DNA of 64,000 nt from Streptomyces sp. SID12501 (GCF_010550245.1 NZ_JAAGLU010000010.1:1-64000), one strand, 5' to 3'; shown: positions 42,616 through 51,846, counted from the first letter of the stretch. Program-made: numbers and translations. Notes: generated by a model from the sequence alone, not told the origin.

Positions 42616-42653
42616 GGGAGCCCGGACACTCCGTCAGGAGTGTCCGGGCTCCC
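42616..42653. terminator. terminator of the ctaC-D-F operon
   Basis: Perfect 17-bp stem, GGGAGCCCGGACACTCC and its complement, with a 4-nt loop (gtca), just after the ctaF stop and followed by TCATTTG. Confidence 0.9.
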
Positions 42654-42729
42654 TCATTTGCCACACCCTCGTTCCCTCGCACGGATCACCCGCCGCGCCG
42701 AGGCCGACTCACCTTCTTAGCGTGAGGGC

Positions 42730-43992
42730 ATGAGGCACTCATCGCGTAACCGTACGGTCGTCAGCTGCGCCCTCCTGGTGGCCGCCCTGGGCGCGTCCAC
42801 CAGCGCCTGCGGCTCCGACGGCCATCCCCTCTCGGCGAAGCCGTACGACGCGGCTGAGCGGATCTCCTTCGGAGGCTCTGTCGGCGACGGCAAGCAGGCC
42901 GACCCGGACAAGCCCCTGGAGGTCACCTCCGACGACTCGGACGACCGCATCACGGACGTCACGGCCGTCGACGCGTCCGGACGCTACGTGGCCGGCGAAC
43001 TCTCCGCCGACGGCACCCGCTGGCACAGCACCTCCCCCCTGGCCGCAGGCGCCCGCTACACGGTCCGGGTGAGCACGGAGGACGAGGACGGCGCGCCCGG
43101 CCGCGAGACCCGCACCTTCGACACCAGCAGGCCGACCACCAAGAAGCGCCTGAACGTCACCTTCGGCCCGCAGAAGGGCACCTACGGCGTGGGCCAGCCG
43201 GTGACGGCCGAACTCAGCGAACCCGTACGGGGAAAGGCGCAGCGCGCGATAGTCGAGCGCGCCCTCAAGGTGGACTCGACCCCCACCACCGAGGGCGCGT
43301 GGCACTGGGTGGACGACAAGGAACTCCACTACCGGCCCAAGGAGTACTGGCCCGCCCGGGCCACCGTCCAGGTGCACAGCAACCTGCCCGGCATCAAGGT
43401 CGCCGACCGTCTCTGGGGCGGCAGGGCCAAGCCCCTGACGTTCACCACCGGCGACCGGGTCATCGCCGTCACGGACGCGTCGTCCCACGAGATGACCGTC
43501 TACAAGAACGACAAGGTGATCAACACCATCCCGGTCACCACGGGCAAGCCCGGCTTCGAGACCCGCAACGGCGTCAAGGTCGTACTCGGCAAGGAGTACT
43601 TCGTACAGATGCGCGGCACCAGCATCGGCATAGCCGAGGGCAGTGCCGACTCGTACGACCTGCCGGTCTACTACGCCACCCGGGTGACCTGGAGCGGCGA
43701 GTACGTCCACGCCGCCCCCTGGTCCGTGGGCTCCCAGGGCTCCGACAACGTCAGCCACGGCTGCACCGGCATGAGCACCGCCAACGCCGAGTGGTTCTAC
43801 GACAACGTCCGGGAAGGCGACGTCGTCAAGGTCGTCAACTCCTACGGCGACACCATGGAAACCTTCGGCAACGGCTTCGGCGACTGGAACCTGAACTGGA
43901 AGAAGTGGCAGGGCGGCAGCGCCCTCGCAGTCACTTCCACAGAGGGCTCAAATCCAGCCAACCAGGTGCGCCTGACCCCGGAGAGCATCTGA
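42730..43992 (+). CDS. L,D-transpeptidase lipoprotein with Ig-like domain
   Basis: Periplasmic cell-wall enzyme forming 3-3 crosslinks in peptidoglycan. The 420-residue protein has a lipoprotein signal (ALLVAALGASTSACG), then Ig-like regions (about 60-220). The C-terminal YkuD domain starts at about 250 (VIAVTDASSHEMTVYKND) with the catalytic VSHGCTGMS, Cys345, and the upstream His in YVHAAPWS. This is the LdtMt2-like architecture of actinobacteria. It lies between the ctaC-D-F and ctaE-qcr groups with its own space on both sides. Confidence 0.93.
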   Translation: MRHSSRNRTVVSCALLVAALGASTSACGSDGHPLSAKPYDAAERISFGGSVGDGKQADPDKPLEVTSDDSDDRITDVTAVDASGRYVAGELSADGTRWHSTSPLAAGARYTVRVSTEDEDGAPGRETRTFDTSRPTTKKRLNVTFGPQKGTYGVGQPVTAELSEPVRGKAQRAIVERALKVDSTPTTEGAWHWVDDKELHYRPKEYWPARATVQVHSNLPGIKVADRLWGGRAKPLTFTTGDRVIAVTDASSHEMTVYKNDKVINTIPVTTGKPGFETRNGVKVVLGKEYFVQMRGTSIGIAEGSADSYDLPVYYATRVTWSGEYVHAAPWSVGSQGSDNVSHGCTGMSTANAEWFYDNVREGDVVKVVNSYGDTMETFGNGFGDWNLNWKKWQGGSALAVTSTEGSNPANQVRLTPESI

Positions 43993-44001
43993 CGAGGGGG
44001 C

Positions 44002-44070
44002 GGGTCCCACCTAAGGGGCGCGGGGAACTGCGCGACAAGCCACAGCGGCCCCGCACCCGCCGAACACAAC
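44002..44070 (+). repeat. dispersed repeat copy F (short form)
   Basis: GGTCCCACCTAAGGGGCGCG, then GGGAACTGCGCGACAAGCC and ACAGCGGCCCCGCACCCGCCG. Near-identical to copy E at 39193-39260. It fills the gap between the convergent transpeptidase and receiver-like genes. Confidence 0.8.
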
Positions 44071-44086
44071 CCGCGCCCCAGACCCA

Positions 44087-44488
44087 CTAGGCGCTCAAGG
44101 CCCTTTTAACCCGCAGCAAAGAGGCCAACGCCGACGCGAACTCCACCGGATCCACCGGCAAGGTGACCGCCGCGTCGGCCCGACTCCACGTCGCCAGCCA
44201 CGCGTCCTGCGGCCGCCCGATCAGCAACAGCACCGGCGGACACGCGAAAACCTCGTCCTTGATCTGCCGGCACATCCCCATGCCGCCCATGGGTGCGGCC
44301 TCCCCGTCCAGCACACAGACGTCGATCCCGCCCTTGTCCAGTTCCTTCAGGACAGCGGCGGGCGTCGCGCACTCGAGGAACTCGACGACGGGAAGGTCCG
44401 GAGCGGGTCGTCGCCCCGTCGCCAACCGCACCTGCTCGCGGGTGTTGGAGTCGTCGCTGTAGACCAGCACCGTGGCGGTCGGCTGCAT
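44087..44488 (-). CDS. stand-alone receiver-like (pseudo-response-regulator) protein
   Basis: A 133-residue CheY-like domain with no output domain. ATVLVYSDDSNTREQV gives the first strand and acidic residues. VCVLDGEAAPMGGMGMCRQIKDE has an Asp at the phosphorylation position followed by a MGGMG segment. The usual Lys-Pro near the end is VTLPVD, so the conserved Lys is missing. It may signal without normal phosphotransfer. It is divergent from ctaE, suggesting a link to oxidase control, but this is inference only. Confidence 0.75.
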   Translation of the reverse strand: MQPTATVLVYSDDSNTREQVRLATGRRPAPDLPVVEFLECATPAAVLKELDKGGIDVCVLDGEAAPMGGMGMCRQIKDEVFACPPVLLLIGRPQDAWLATWSRADAAVTLPVDPVEFASALASLLRVKRALSA

Positions 44489-44665
44489 TGTTCCTCCGAG
44501 ACATCAGCGTCGTACGGACAGACGGACCGGGTCCGTTGGGCCGGATGCTACTCCTTCGGACCCCCTGTCTGAACCCCGCTCGGACAGCCGTCCGATGGGC
44601 CATACGGGCTGGACACACCCCACAGACACCCCGAACGGCACCCCCCGGCGTGAGGGCGGGATAAG

Positions 44666-44686
44666 CGACCGACATAATGTCGGTCG
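44666..44686. promoter_or_regulatory. perfect 21-bp palindrome over the ctaE start codon
   Basis: CGACCGACAT-a-ATGTCGGTCG is perfect over two 10-bp arms. The ATG of ctaE (44677) is the first base of the right arm. It could be an operator, or an RNA hairpin that hides the start; GTG 44686 at its end is the alternative start. Confidence 0.6.
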
Positions 44687-45297
44687 TGGCGACAGCAACG
44701 ACAGTAGAAACCGGGCACGCGCACCCGTCGGTCAACCGGCCGAACCTCACCAGCGTCGGAACCATCATCTGGCTGAGTTCCGAGCTGATGTTCTTCGCGG
44801 CCCTCTTCGCGATGTACTTCACCCTGCGATCGGTGACCGGTCCGGATCACTGGAAGGAGATGGCGTCAAGCCTGAACTTCCCGTTCTCCGCGGCCAACAC
44901 CACGATCCTGGTGCTCTCTTCCCTCACCTGCCAGCTCGGCGTGTTCGCCGCCGAGCGCGGTGACGTGAAGAAGCTCCGGATGTGGTTCATCGTCACCTTT
45001 GTCATGGGTGCGATCTTCATCGGCGGTCAGGTCTTCGAGTACACCGAGCTGGTCAAGAAGGACGGGCTCTCGCTCTCCTCCGACCCGTACGGCTCGGTGT
45101 TCTACCTGACCACCGGCTTCCACGGCATGCACGTGACGGGTGGTCTGATCGCGTTCCTGTTCGTCCTCGGCAGGACGTACGCGGCGCGAAGGTTCACCCA
45201 TGAGCAGGCGACCGCCGCGATCGTCGTGTCCTACTACTGGCACTTCGTCGACGTCGTCTGGATCGGGCTCTTCGCCACGATCTACATGATCAAGTAG
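44677..45297 (+). CDS. ctaE: cytochrome c oxidase subunit III
   Basis: A 206-residue subunit with about five to seven transmembrane helices. Family blocks are [42 protein letters not shown] and [20 protein letters not shown]. It starts the ctaE-qcrC-qcrA-qcrB operon, 83 bp before qcrC. The start is uncertain: ATG 44677 lies within a perfect palindrome without a clear ribosome site, and GTG 44686 would give [10 protein letters not shown]. Confidence 0.94.
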   Translation: MSVVATATTVETGHAHPSVNRPNLTSVGTIIWLSSELMFFAALFAMYFTLRSVTGPDHWKEMASSLNFPFSAANTTILVLSSLTCQLGVFAAERGDVKKLRMWFIVTFVMGAIFIGGQVFEYTELVKKDGLSLSSDPYGSVFYLTTGFHGMHVTGGLIAFLFVLGRTYAARRFTHEQATAAIVVSYYWHFVDVVWIGLFATIYMIK

Positions 45298-45305
45298 CCG
45301 GGCCC

Positions 45306-45325
45306 GCCCGATCCTCACATCGGGC
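45306..45325. terminator. weak hairpin between ctaE and qcrC
   Basis: 7-bp stem GCCCGAT...ATCGGGC within two direct copies of CGGGCCCGCCCGA. Possibly an attenuator, since qcrC follows in the same direction. Confidence 0.35.
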
Positions 45326-45380
45326 CCGCCCGACACCTCCAGAAGACTCGACGCTGAAGATCCTGACACCGGGGTAATCC

Positions 45381-46193
45381 GTGAAAAAGCTCTCCGCACG
45401 ACGACGCCATCCGATGGCGGCGGTCGTCGTCCTACTCATCGCGCTGGCGGCCATCGGGGGGCTGTACTCCGCTGTCGCGCCTACGGGCCAGGCGAAGGCC
45501 GATGAAACCGCCCAGTCCCTCACCATCACGGAGGGGCAGAGGCTGTACTCCGTGGGCTGCGCCAGCTGCCACGGCACCGGCGGCAAGGGGTCCTCCGACG
45601 GCCCGAGCCTGGTGGGCGTGGGCGCCGCTGCGGTCGACTTCCAGGTGGCGACCGGGCGTATGCCGGCCGCGACCTCGGCGGGCGCGCAGATCCCGAAGAA
45701 GAAGAACATCTACTCGCAGGCCCAGATCGACCAGCTCGCGACGTACATCGCGTCGCTCGGCGCCGGTCCGACCGTGCCGACCGAGGAGCAGTACGGCCCC
45801 GACGGCGCGGACATCGCCAAGGGCGGCGAGCTCTTCCGCACCAACTGCGCCCAGTGCCACAACTTCACCGGCAAGGGCGGTGCGCTCACGCACGGCAAGT
45901 TCGCCCCGGACCTTGAGGGTGTCGACCCGAAGCACATCTACGAGGCCATGCAGACCGGCCCGCAGAACATGCCGTCCTTCCCCGACGCGACGCTGTCGGA
46001 GAAGAACAAGAAGGACATCATCGCGTACCTCGACGCGGTCAACGGCGAGGACACCGTGGAGCCCGGCGGCCTCGGCCTGGGCGGTCTCGGACCGGTCAGT
46101 GAAGGCCTGTTCGCCTGGATCTTCGGCCTCGGAGCGCTCATCGCGGTCGCCGTTTGGGTCGCCGCTCGGACCGCAAAGGCCAAGAAGTCATGA
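45381..46193 (+). CDS. qcrC: diheme cytochrome c subunit of the bc1 complex
   Basis: A 270-residue subunit passing electrons from the bc1 complex directly to ctaC in the supercomplex, replacing a soluble cytochrome c. It has an N-terminal anchor (AAVVVLLIALAAIGGLYSA), two heme c sites CASCH (Cys60-His64) and CAQCH (Cys156-His160), and a C-terminal transmembrane helix (LFAWIFGLGALIAVAVWVAA). The stop overlaps the qcrA start by ATGA. Confidence 0.95.
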   Translation: MKKLSARRRHPMAAVVVLLIALAAIGGLYSAVAPTGQAKADETAQSLTITEGQRLYSVGCASCHGTGGKGSSDGPSLVGVGAAAVDFQVATGRMPAATSAGAQIPKKKNIYSQAQIDQLATYIASLGAGPTVPTEEQYGPDGADIAKGGELFRTNCAQCHNFTGKGGALTHGKFAPDLEGVDPKHIYEAMQTGPQNMPSFPDATLSEKNKKDIIAYLDAVNGEDTVEPGGLGLGGLGPVSEGLFAWIFGLGALIAVAVWVAARTAKAKKS

Positions 46194-47248
46194 GTAGCCA
46201 AGACATTCCAGAAGAGAACCTGCCCGCTGAGCAGGAGAACGAGCACGGCGTCGCCGGTGTCGCGGACGAGAGGAACCCGTTCGCGGACCCGGGGCTGCCG
46301 CCCCACGAACACCGCGTCCAGGACATCGACGAGCGGGCCGCCAAGCGGTCCGAGCGCGCTGTCGCCTTCCTGTTCACGCTGTCGATGGTGGCCACCGTCG
46401 CCTTCATCGCCTCGTACGTGGCGATCCCGGCCGACAAGGCGATCTACGTCTTCCCGATCGGGCACCTCAGCGCGCTGAACTTCGCGCTGGGTGTGTCCCT
46501 CGGCCTGGCGCTCTTCCTGATCGGCGCGGGCGCGGTCCACTGGGCCCGCACCCTGATGTCCGACGAGGAGCTCATCGCCGAGCGCCACGAGATCGCGGCG
46601 CCGCCCGAGGTCAAGGCTCAGGTCCTGGCCGACTTCAGGCAGGGCGCCAAGGAGTCCGCGATCGGCCGGCGCAAGCTGGTCCGCAACACGATGTTCGGTG
46701 CGCTGGCCCTGTTCCCGCTCTCCGGCGTCATGCTGCTGCGCGACCTCGGCACGCTGCCCGGCACGAAGCTGCGCCACACCCTGTGGTCCAAGGGCAAACT
46801 GCTTGTCAACATGAACACGAACGAGCCGCTCCGTGCCTCGGACATCGCGGTCGGTTCGCTCACCTTCGCCAAGCCCGAGGGCCTGGAGGAGGACGACCAC
46901 GAGTTCCAGACCGAGATCGCCAAGGCCGCCCTGATGATCGTCCGCATCCAGCCGGACAACATCAAGGACAAGCGCGAGCTCGAGTGGTCCCACGAGGGCA
47001 TCGTGGCGTACTCGAAGATCTGCACCCACGTCGGTTGTCCGATCTCCCTGTACGAGCAGCAGACGCACCACGTGCTCTGCCCCTGCCACCAGTCAACCTT
47101 CGACCTCTCCGACGGCGCCCGGGTGATCTTCGGCCCCGCCGGTCACGCCCTGCCGCAGCTGCGCATCGGCGTGAACGACGAGGGCTACCTTGAGGCGCTC
47201 GGCGACTTCTCCGAGCCCGTCGGTCCTGCCTTCTGGGAGCGCGGATGA
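46190..47248 (+). CDS. qcrA: Rieske iron-sulfur subunit of the bc1 complex
   Basis: A 352-residue actinobacterial-type Rieske protein with three transmembrane helices at about 60-220 and a C-terminal [2Fe-2S] domain. The cluster motifs are CTHVGCPIS and CPCHQSTFD. The ATG at 46190 overlaps the qcrC stop; its stop overlaps the qcrB ATG. The N-terminal 50 residues are acidic and cytoplasmic. Confidence 0.95.
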   Translation: MSSQDIPEENLPAEQENEHGVAGVADERNPFADPGLPPHEHRVQDIDERAAKRSERAVAFLFTLSMVATVAFIASYVAIPADKAIYVFPIGHLSALNFALGVSLGLALFLIGAGAVHWARTLMSDEELIAERHEIAAPPEVKAQVLADFRQGAKESAIGRRKLVRNTMFGALALFPLSGVMLLRDLGTLPGTKLRHTLWSKGKLLVNMNTNEPLRASDIAVGSLTFAKPEGLEEDDHEFQTEIAKAALMIVRIQPDNIKDKRELEWSHEGIVAYSKICTHVGCPISLYEQQTHHVLCPCHQSTFDLSDGARVIFGPAGHALPQLRIGVNDEGYLEALGDFSEPVGPAFWERG

Positions 47249-48885
47249 GTACTACGGCAAAAACGGACACGCGTTCGTCGCGCGAGAAGGCGCCCGCCGG
47301 TGAGCGGGTCGCCGACTGGGCCGACGGCCGGCTGGGGATCTACGGCCTGGCCAAGGCCAACATGCGCAAGATCTTCCCCGACCACTGGTCGTTCATGCTC
47401 GGCGAAGTCTGCATGTACAGCTTCATCATCATCATCCTCACGGGTGTGTACCTGACGCTGTTCTTCCACCCGTCGATGAACGAGGTGGAGTACCACGGCA
47501 GCTACATCCCGCTGCAGGGCCAGCTGATGTCCGAGGCGTTCAACTCGACCATGCACATCTCGTTCGATGTGCGCGGTGGTCTGCTGATCCGGCAGATCCA
47601 CCACTGGGCGGCGCTGATCTTCCTCGCCGGCATGTTCGTGCACATGATGCGCGTGTTCTTCACGGGTGCGTTCCGCAAGCCCCGTGAGGTCAACTGGCTG
47701 TTCGGGTTCCTGCTGTTCGTCCTGGGCATGTTCACCGGGTTCACCGGCTACTCGCTCCCGGACGACCTGCTCTCCGGCACCGGTGTGCGCTTCATGGAGG
47801 GCGCGGTCCTGTCCGTGCCGGTCGTGGGCACGTACCTGTCGTTCTTCCTGTTCGGCGGCGAGTTCCCCGGCGGCGACTTCGTGGCCCGGTTCTACTCGAT
47901 CCACGTACTGCTGCTGCCGGGCATCATGCTCGGCCTGATGGTGGCGCACCTGATCCTGGTCTTCTACCACAAGCACACGCAGTTCGCGGGCCCCGGAAAG
48001 ACGAACAACAACGTCGTCGGCATGCCGCTGCTGCCGGTCTACATGGCCAAGGCCGGAGGCTTCTTCTTCCTGGTCTTCGGTGTCATCGCGTTCATCTCGG
48101 CCATCGCCTCGATCAACCCGATCTGGGCCATGGGCCCCTACCGTCCGGACCAGGTGTCGACCGGCGCCCAGCCCGACTGGTACATGGGCTTCTCCGAGGG
48201 TCTGATCCGTGTCATGCCCGGCTGGGAGATCAACTTCTGGGGTCACACGCTCGTCCTGGGCGTGTTCATCCCGCTGATCATCTTCCCGCTGGTCCTGGTC
48301 GCGATCGCGGTCTACCCGTTCGTCGAGTCCTGGGTCACCGGCGACAAGCGCGAGCACCACATCCTGGACCGCCCGCGCAACGCGCCGACGCGTACGGCCT
48401 TCGGCGTCGGGTGGATCACCTGGTACATGGTGCTGCTGATCGGTGGTGGAAACGACCTCTGGGCCACGCACTTCCACCTGTCGATCAACGCGATCACCTG
48501 GTTCGTACGGGTGGCGTTCTTCGTCGCCCCGGTTCTCGCGTTCATCGCCACGAAGCGGATCTGCCTCGGCCTCCAGCGCCGCGACAGGGACAAGGTGCTG
48601 CACGGCCGCGAGTCGGGCATCATCAAGCGCCTGCCGCACGGTGAGTTCATCGAGGTGCACGAGCCGCTCAGCCAGGAGGCCCTGCACACGCTCACCGCGC
48701 ACGAGCAGTACGAGCCGGCCATGATCGGCGCGACGGTCGACGAGAACGGTGTCGAGCGCAAGGTGAAGGGCGCGGAGAAGCTGCGCGCCAAGCTCAGTAA
48801 GTCGTACTACGGCGAGGACAGTCAGATCGCCAAGCCGACAACCGAGGAGTACAAGGAGATCACGAGCGGCCACGGCCACCACTGA
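47245..48885 (+). CDS. qcrB: cytochrome b subunit of the bc1 complex
   Basis: A 546-residue subunit binding two b hemes and the quinol sites. Heme His pairs are visible in IRQIHHWAALIFLAGMFVHMM and YSIHVLLLPGIMLGLMVAHL. The usual PDWYMGFSEG motif near the quinol site is present. It has a ~120-residue soluble C-terminal extension (HTLTAHEQYEPAMIGATVDE...) typical of actinobacteria. It is the last gene of the operon; a strong terminator follows. Confidence 0.96.
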   Translation: MSTTAKTDTRSSREKAPAGERVADWADGRLGIYGLAKANMRKIFPDHWSFMLGEVCMYSFIIIILTGVYLTLFFHPSMNEVEYHGSYIPLQGQLMSEAFNSTMHISFDVRGGLLIRQIHHWAALIFLAGMFVHMMRVFFTGAFRKPREVNWLFGFLLFVLGMFTGFTGYSLPDDLLSGTGVRFMEGAVLSVPVVGTYLSFFLFGGEFPGGDFVARFYSIHVLLLPGIMLGLMVAHLILVFYHKHTQFAGPGKTNNNVVGMPLLPVYMAKAGGFFFLVFGVIAFISAIASINPIWAMGPYRPDQVSTGAQPDWYMGFSEGLIRVMPGWEINFWGHTLVLGVFIPLIIFPLVLVAIAVYPFVESWVTGDKREHHILDRPRNAPTRTAFGVGWITWYMVLLIGGGNDLWATHFHLSINAITWFVRVAFFVAPVLAFIATKRICLGLQRRDRDKVLHGRESGIIKRLPHGEFIEVHEPLSQEALHTLTAHEQYEPAMIGATVDENGVERKVKGAEKLRAKLSKSYYGEDSQIAKPTTEEYKEITSGHGHH

Positions 48886-48918
48886 TCACCTCGCTTCGCC
48901 ACACACGGTAGAACGGCA

Positions 48919-48953
48919 GAAGGGCCCCGTCCGTACATCGGACGGGGCCCTTC
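48919..48953. terminator. terminator of the ctaE-qcr operon
   Basis: 15-bp stem GAAGGGCCCCGTCCG and its complement, with a 5-nt loop, 33 bp after the qcrB stop. Confidence 0.88.
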
Positions 48954-49037
48954 GCCGTGCCGCCGGGCTGGATAGGGTGTTCCCATTCCCACCAGAAGTC
49001 CCGCGGAGTCCCGCCGGGACCGATCCAGGAGCGGCAG

Positions 49038-50102
49038 ATGAGCGCTGTGAACCCCGCCGGAGGCGATACCGCGGCGGTCCGTTCCTGGCCCCGCGTGCTG
49101 AACGGCCTGCTCGACGGCCATGACCTGAGCGCCGCCGACACCGCCTGGGCGATGAACCTGATCATGGGCGGCGAGGCGACCGACGCACAGATCGCCGGGT
49201 TCGTGGTGGCGCTGCGGGCCAAGGGCGAGACCGTCGAGGAGATCGCCGGGTTCGTACAGGCGATGTACGAGCACGCCAACGTGATCGAGGTGCCGGGGCC
49301 GACCGTCGACATCGTCGGCACCGGCGGCGACGGCGCCAACACGGTGAACATCTCCACCATGTCGGCGATCGTCATCGCCGGCACGGGCGCCAAGGTCGTC
49401 AAGCACGGTAACCGGGCGGCCTCCTCGGCCTCCGGGGCGTCGGACGTACTGGGGCAGCTCGGGGTCAATCTGGAGCTGACGCCGAAGCGGGTGGCCGAGG
49501 TGGCGGAGGAGGCCGGGATCACCTTCTGCTTCGCGGCCAAGTTCCATCCGGCGATGCGTCATGTGGGCGCGGCACGCGGCCAGTTGGGCATCCGGACGGT
49601 TTTCAACATCCTGGGCCCGCTGACCAACCCGGCCAAGGTCAGGGCGCAGGCGGTCGGGGTCGCCGACCCCCGGATGGCCCCCATCGTCGCCGGTGTGTTC
49701 GCCGAGCGCGGCAACTCGTCCCTGGTGTTCCGGGGCGACGACGGCCTCGACGAGCTGACGATCACCGCCACGTCCCGGGTGTGGGTCGTCCGGGACGGCA
49801 AGGTGACGGAGGAGGCCTTCGACCCGCGCGACGTCGGCATCGAACTGGTCCCGATCGAGGCCCTGCGCGGTGGCGACGCCGCCTACAACGCGGCGGTCGC
49901 CAGACGGCTGCTGGACGGCGAGACCGGGCCCGTACGGGATGCCGTGCTGCTCAACTCGGCGGCGGCGCTGGTGGCGCTGGGCCCGGGTCCGGGCTCGCTG
50001 GCCGAGCAGCTCGGCGCCGGGATGGTGAAGGCGGCGGAATCCGTCGACTCCGGGGCGGCGAAGCGGACGCTGGAGCGGTGGGCGGCGGCCACCAACGCGT
50101 AG
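49038..50102 (+). CDS. trpD: anthranilate phosphoribosyltransferase
   Basis: Second step of tryptophan synthesis, joining anthranilate to PRPP. The 354-residue protein has the PRPP-binding [18 protein letters not shown] and [17 protein letters not shown], then [31 protein letters not shown]. The ATG at 49038 follows AGGAG. It stands alone, away from other trp genes, as is known for one trpD copy in Streptomyces, so a role in secondary metabolism or as a paralogue is possible. Confidence 0.95.
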   Translation: MSAVNPAGGDTAAVRSWPRVLNGLLDGHDLSAADTAWAMNLIMGGEATDAQIAGFVVALRAKGETVEEIAGFVQAMYEHANVIEVPGPTVDIVGTGGDGANTVNISTMSAIVIAGTGAKVVKHGNRAASSASGASDVLGQLGVNLELTPKRVAEVAEEAGITFCFAAKFHPAMRHVGAARGQLGIRTVFNILGPLTNPAKVRAQAVGVADPRMAPIVAGVFAERGNSSLVFRGDDGLDELTITATSRVWVVRDGKVTEEAFDPRDVGIELVPIEALRGGDAAYNAAVARRLLDGETGPVRDAVLLNSAAALVALGPGPGSLAEQLGAGMVKAAESVDSGAAKRTLERWAAATNA

Positions 50103-50152
50103 CCGGTTCCTGCCTGTTCCCTGATGGGCGCGTCCCGCGATCCGGACACGGG

Positions 50153-50182
50153 TTGCGGGGCGTCGATCACTTCGGTTACGTT
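50153..50182 (+). promoter_or_regulatory. possible promoter of the riboswitch transcript
   Basis: TTGCGG (50153) and TACGTT (50177) with an 18-bp spacer, 9 bp before the riboswitch begins. It fits a HrdB-type promoter by eye. Confidence 0.4.
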
Positions 50183-50190
50183 CTGTGCCA

Positions 50191-50309
50191 GGTCATGAGT
50201 GACAGTCATGAGGCCCCGGCCGACTGTCCGGCAACCCTCCGTCCGTGGCGGGGTGCCCCGGGATGAAGACCAGGCCGTAGGCAGCAAGGCTTACGGCAAG
50301 CGCGGGCCC
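50191..50309 (+). ncRNA. SAM-IV riboswitch
   Basis: The leader contains GGTCATGAGTGACAGTCATG, GGCCCCGGCCGACTGTCCGG, CAACCCTCCGTCC...GGCGGGGTGCCCCGGG, GATGAAGACCAGGCC and the 3' pseudoknot part GGCAGCAAGGCTTACGGC / AAGCGCGGGCCCC. This matches the SAM-IV consensus of actinobacteria as I recall it. Bound S-adenosylmethionine should lower expression of the class-V aminotransferase downstream. The gap to the gene is 163 bp and holds a tiny ORF. Confidence 0.88.
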
Positions 50310-50350
50310 CTCTCGACACCAGGGGTCCTGGTCGTTCGAGGGAGTCTTCC

Positions 50351-50371
50351 GTGAGCAAGCGAATGCGATAG
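50351..50371 (+). CDS. six-codon leader ORF (MSKRMR)
   Basis: GTG AGC AAG CGA ATG CGA TAG after GGGAG with 7-bp spacing, between the SAM-IV riboswitch and the aminotransferase. The ribosome site is better than that of many genes here. It may be where translation is read out by the riboswitch or a leader peptide; similar short ORFs follow riboswitches in Streptomyces as I recall. Confidence 0.5.
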   Translation: MSKRMR

Positions 50372-50472
50372 GGCTGTCGAGCCCCGCCTCCACGCACCCT
50401 TTTCATCTTTTCCCTGTGCTGAGCCATGTCCGCTCGCACAGCGGTTCCTCACGCTTCTCACGGGAGTTCGCC

Positions 50473-51846
50473 ATGTCTGTCTCCACTGTTGCCGCTGACC
50501 GGACTGTTTGCTGTGACACTTCGGAGCCCCTGCCCGTTCTGGGACGAGATGTCACCGTCCCGCTCGTCATCGGTGGTGAGGTCACCTACGCCGCGCTCGA
50601 CTACGCCGCCAGCGCCCCCGCGCTCCAGCGGGTCTGGGACGACGTCGCCGCGTACGCGCCCTACTACGGCAGCGTCCACCGGGGGGCCGGCTACCTCTCC
50701 CAGCTGTCGACGGACCTCTTCGAGAACGCCCGCAGGACGGTCACCGAGTTCCTGGACTGCCGCGCCGACGACCAGCTGATCTTCACCCGGTCCACCACCG
50801 ACTCCCTCAACCTCCTCGCCGCCGCCCTCCCCGCCGACTGCCAGGTCTTCGTCTTCGAGACCGAGCACCACGCCTCCCTGCTGCCCTGGCGGGACGCCCA
50901 GGTCACCTACCTCAACGCCCCGCGCACCCCCCGGCAGGCCGTGGCCACCCTTCAGGAGGCCCTCGCCGCCCGAGACCCCCAGGGCCCGGCCCTCGTCTGC
51001 GTCACCGGCGCCTCCAACGTCACCGGCGAGCTGTGGCCCGTACGGGAGCTGGCCGCCGCCGCCCACGCACACGGCGCCCGCATCGTCCTCGACGCCGCGC
51101 AGCTCGCCCCGCACCACCCCGTCTCCGTCCAGGACCTGGACGTCGACTGGGTCGCCTTCTCCGGCCACAAGCTGTACGCGCCCTTCGGCTCCGGTGTCCT
51201 GGCCGGCCGCGCCGACTGGCTGCGCGCCGCCGACCCGTACCTCGCCGGTGGCGGCGCCAGCCGCAAGGTCACGCGGCGCACGGACGGGGGAGTGGACGTG
51301 GAGTGGCACGACACCGCCGCCCGGCACGAGGCCGGCTCGCCGAACGTCATCGGTGCCTACTCGATCGCCGCCGCCTGCAAGGCCCTCACGGAGGCCGGCT
51401 TCGACACCCTGGTGGCCCGGGAGCAGCATCTGATCGACACCGTGCGGGCGGGGCTGGCCGAGGTGCCCGAGGTCAGGGTGCTCTCGCTGTTCGGCGACGA
51501 CGCTCCGCGCGTCGGCGTCATCTCGTTCGTGGTCGAGGGCTGGAACAGCTCCCACTTCGCCGCGGCGCTGTCCGCCGAGTACGGGATCGGGGTGCGGGAC
51601 GGACTGTTCTGCGCGCATCCGCTGGTGCGGACGCTGCTGGGCAGTGACCCGCAGACCCAGGGGGAGTGCGGGGCCCCCGAGGCCGCTCCCGGTGAGAAGT
51701 CGCTCAACGCGATTCGGGTGAGCTTCGGTGCGGGGACGCCCGATGAGCATGTGGAGCGGTTCGTGGGTGCGGTGAAGGAGCTTGTGCGGGACGGGGCCCG
51801 GTGGGAGTACCGGACCGAGGACGGGCGCTGCGTGCCGGCGGTTTGA
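50473..51846 (+). CDS. class-V aminotransferase (cysteine desulfurase-like) under SAM-IV control
   Basis: A 457-residue PLP enzyme. The Lys is in VAFSGHKLYAPFG, and the family blocks LIFTRSTTDSLNLLAAAL, TEHHASLLPWRDA and IVLDAAQLAPHHPV are present. It has the SufS/CsdA-like fold, but the loop Cys is in GVRDGLFCAHPL, so the exact group is unclear. The SAM-IV riboswitch upstream indicates a role in sulfur metabolism. GGGAG precedes the ATG at 50473. The stop is followed by a hairpin-bearing repeat. Confidence 0.88.
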   Translation: MSVSTVAADRTVCCDTSEPLPVLGRDVTVPLVIGGEVTYAALDYAASAPALQRVWDDVAAYAPYYGSVHRGAGYLSQLSTDLFENARRTVTEFLDCRADDQLIFTRSTTDSLNLLAAALPADCQVFVFETEHHASLLPWRDAQVTYLNAPRTPRQAVATLQEALAARDPQGPALVCVTGASNVTGELWPVRELAAAAHAHGARIVLDAAQLAPHHPVSVQDLDVDWVAFSGHKLYAPFGSGVLAGRADWLRAADPYLAGGGASRKVTRRTDGGVDVEWHDTAARHEAGSPNVIGAYSIAAACKALTEAGFDTLVAREQHLIDTVRAGLAEVPEVRVLSLFGDDAPRVGVISFVVEGWNSSHFAAALSAEYGIGVRDGLFCAHPLVRTLLGSDPQTQGECGAPEAAPGEKSLNAIRVSFGAGTPDEHVERFVGAVKELVRDGARWEYRTEDGRCVPAV

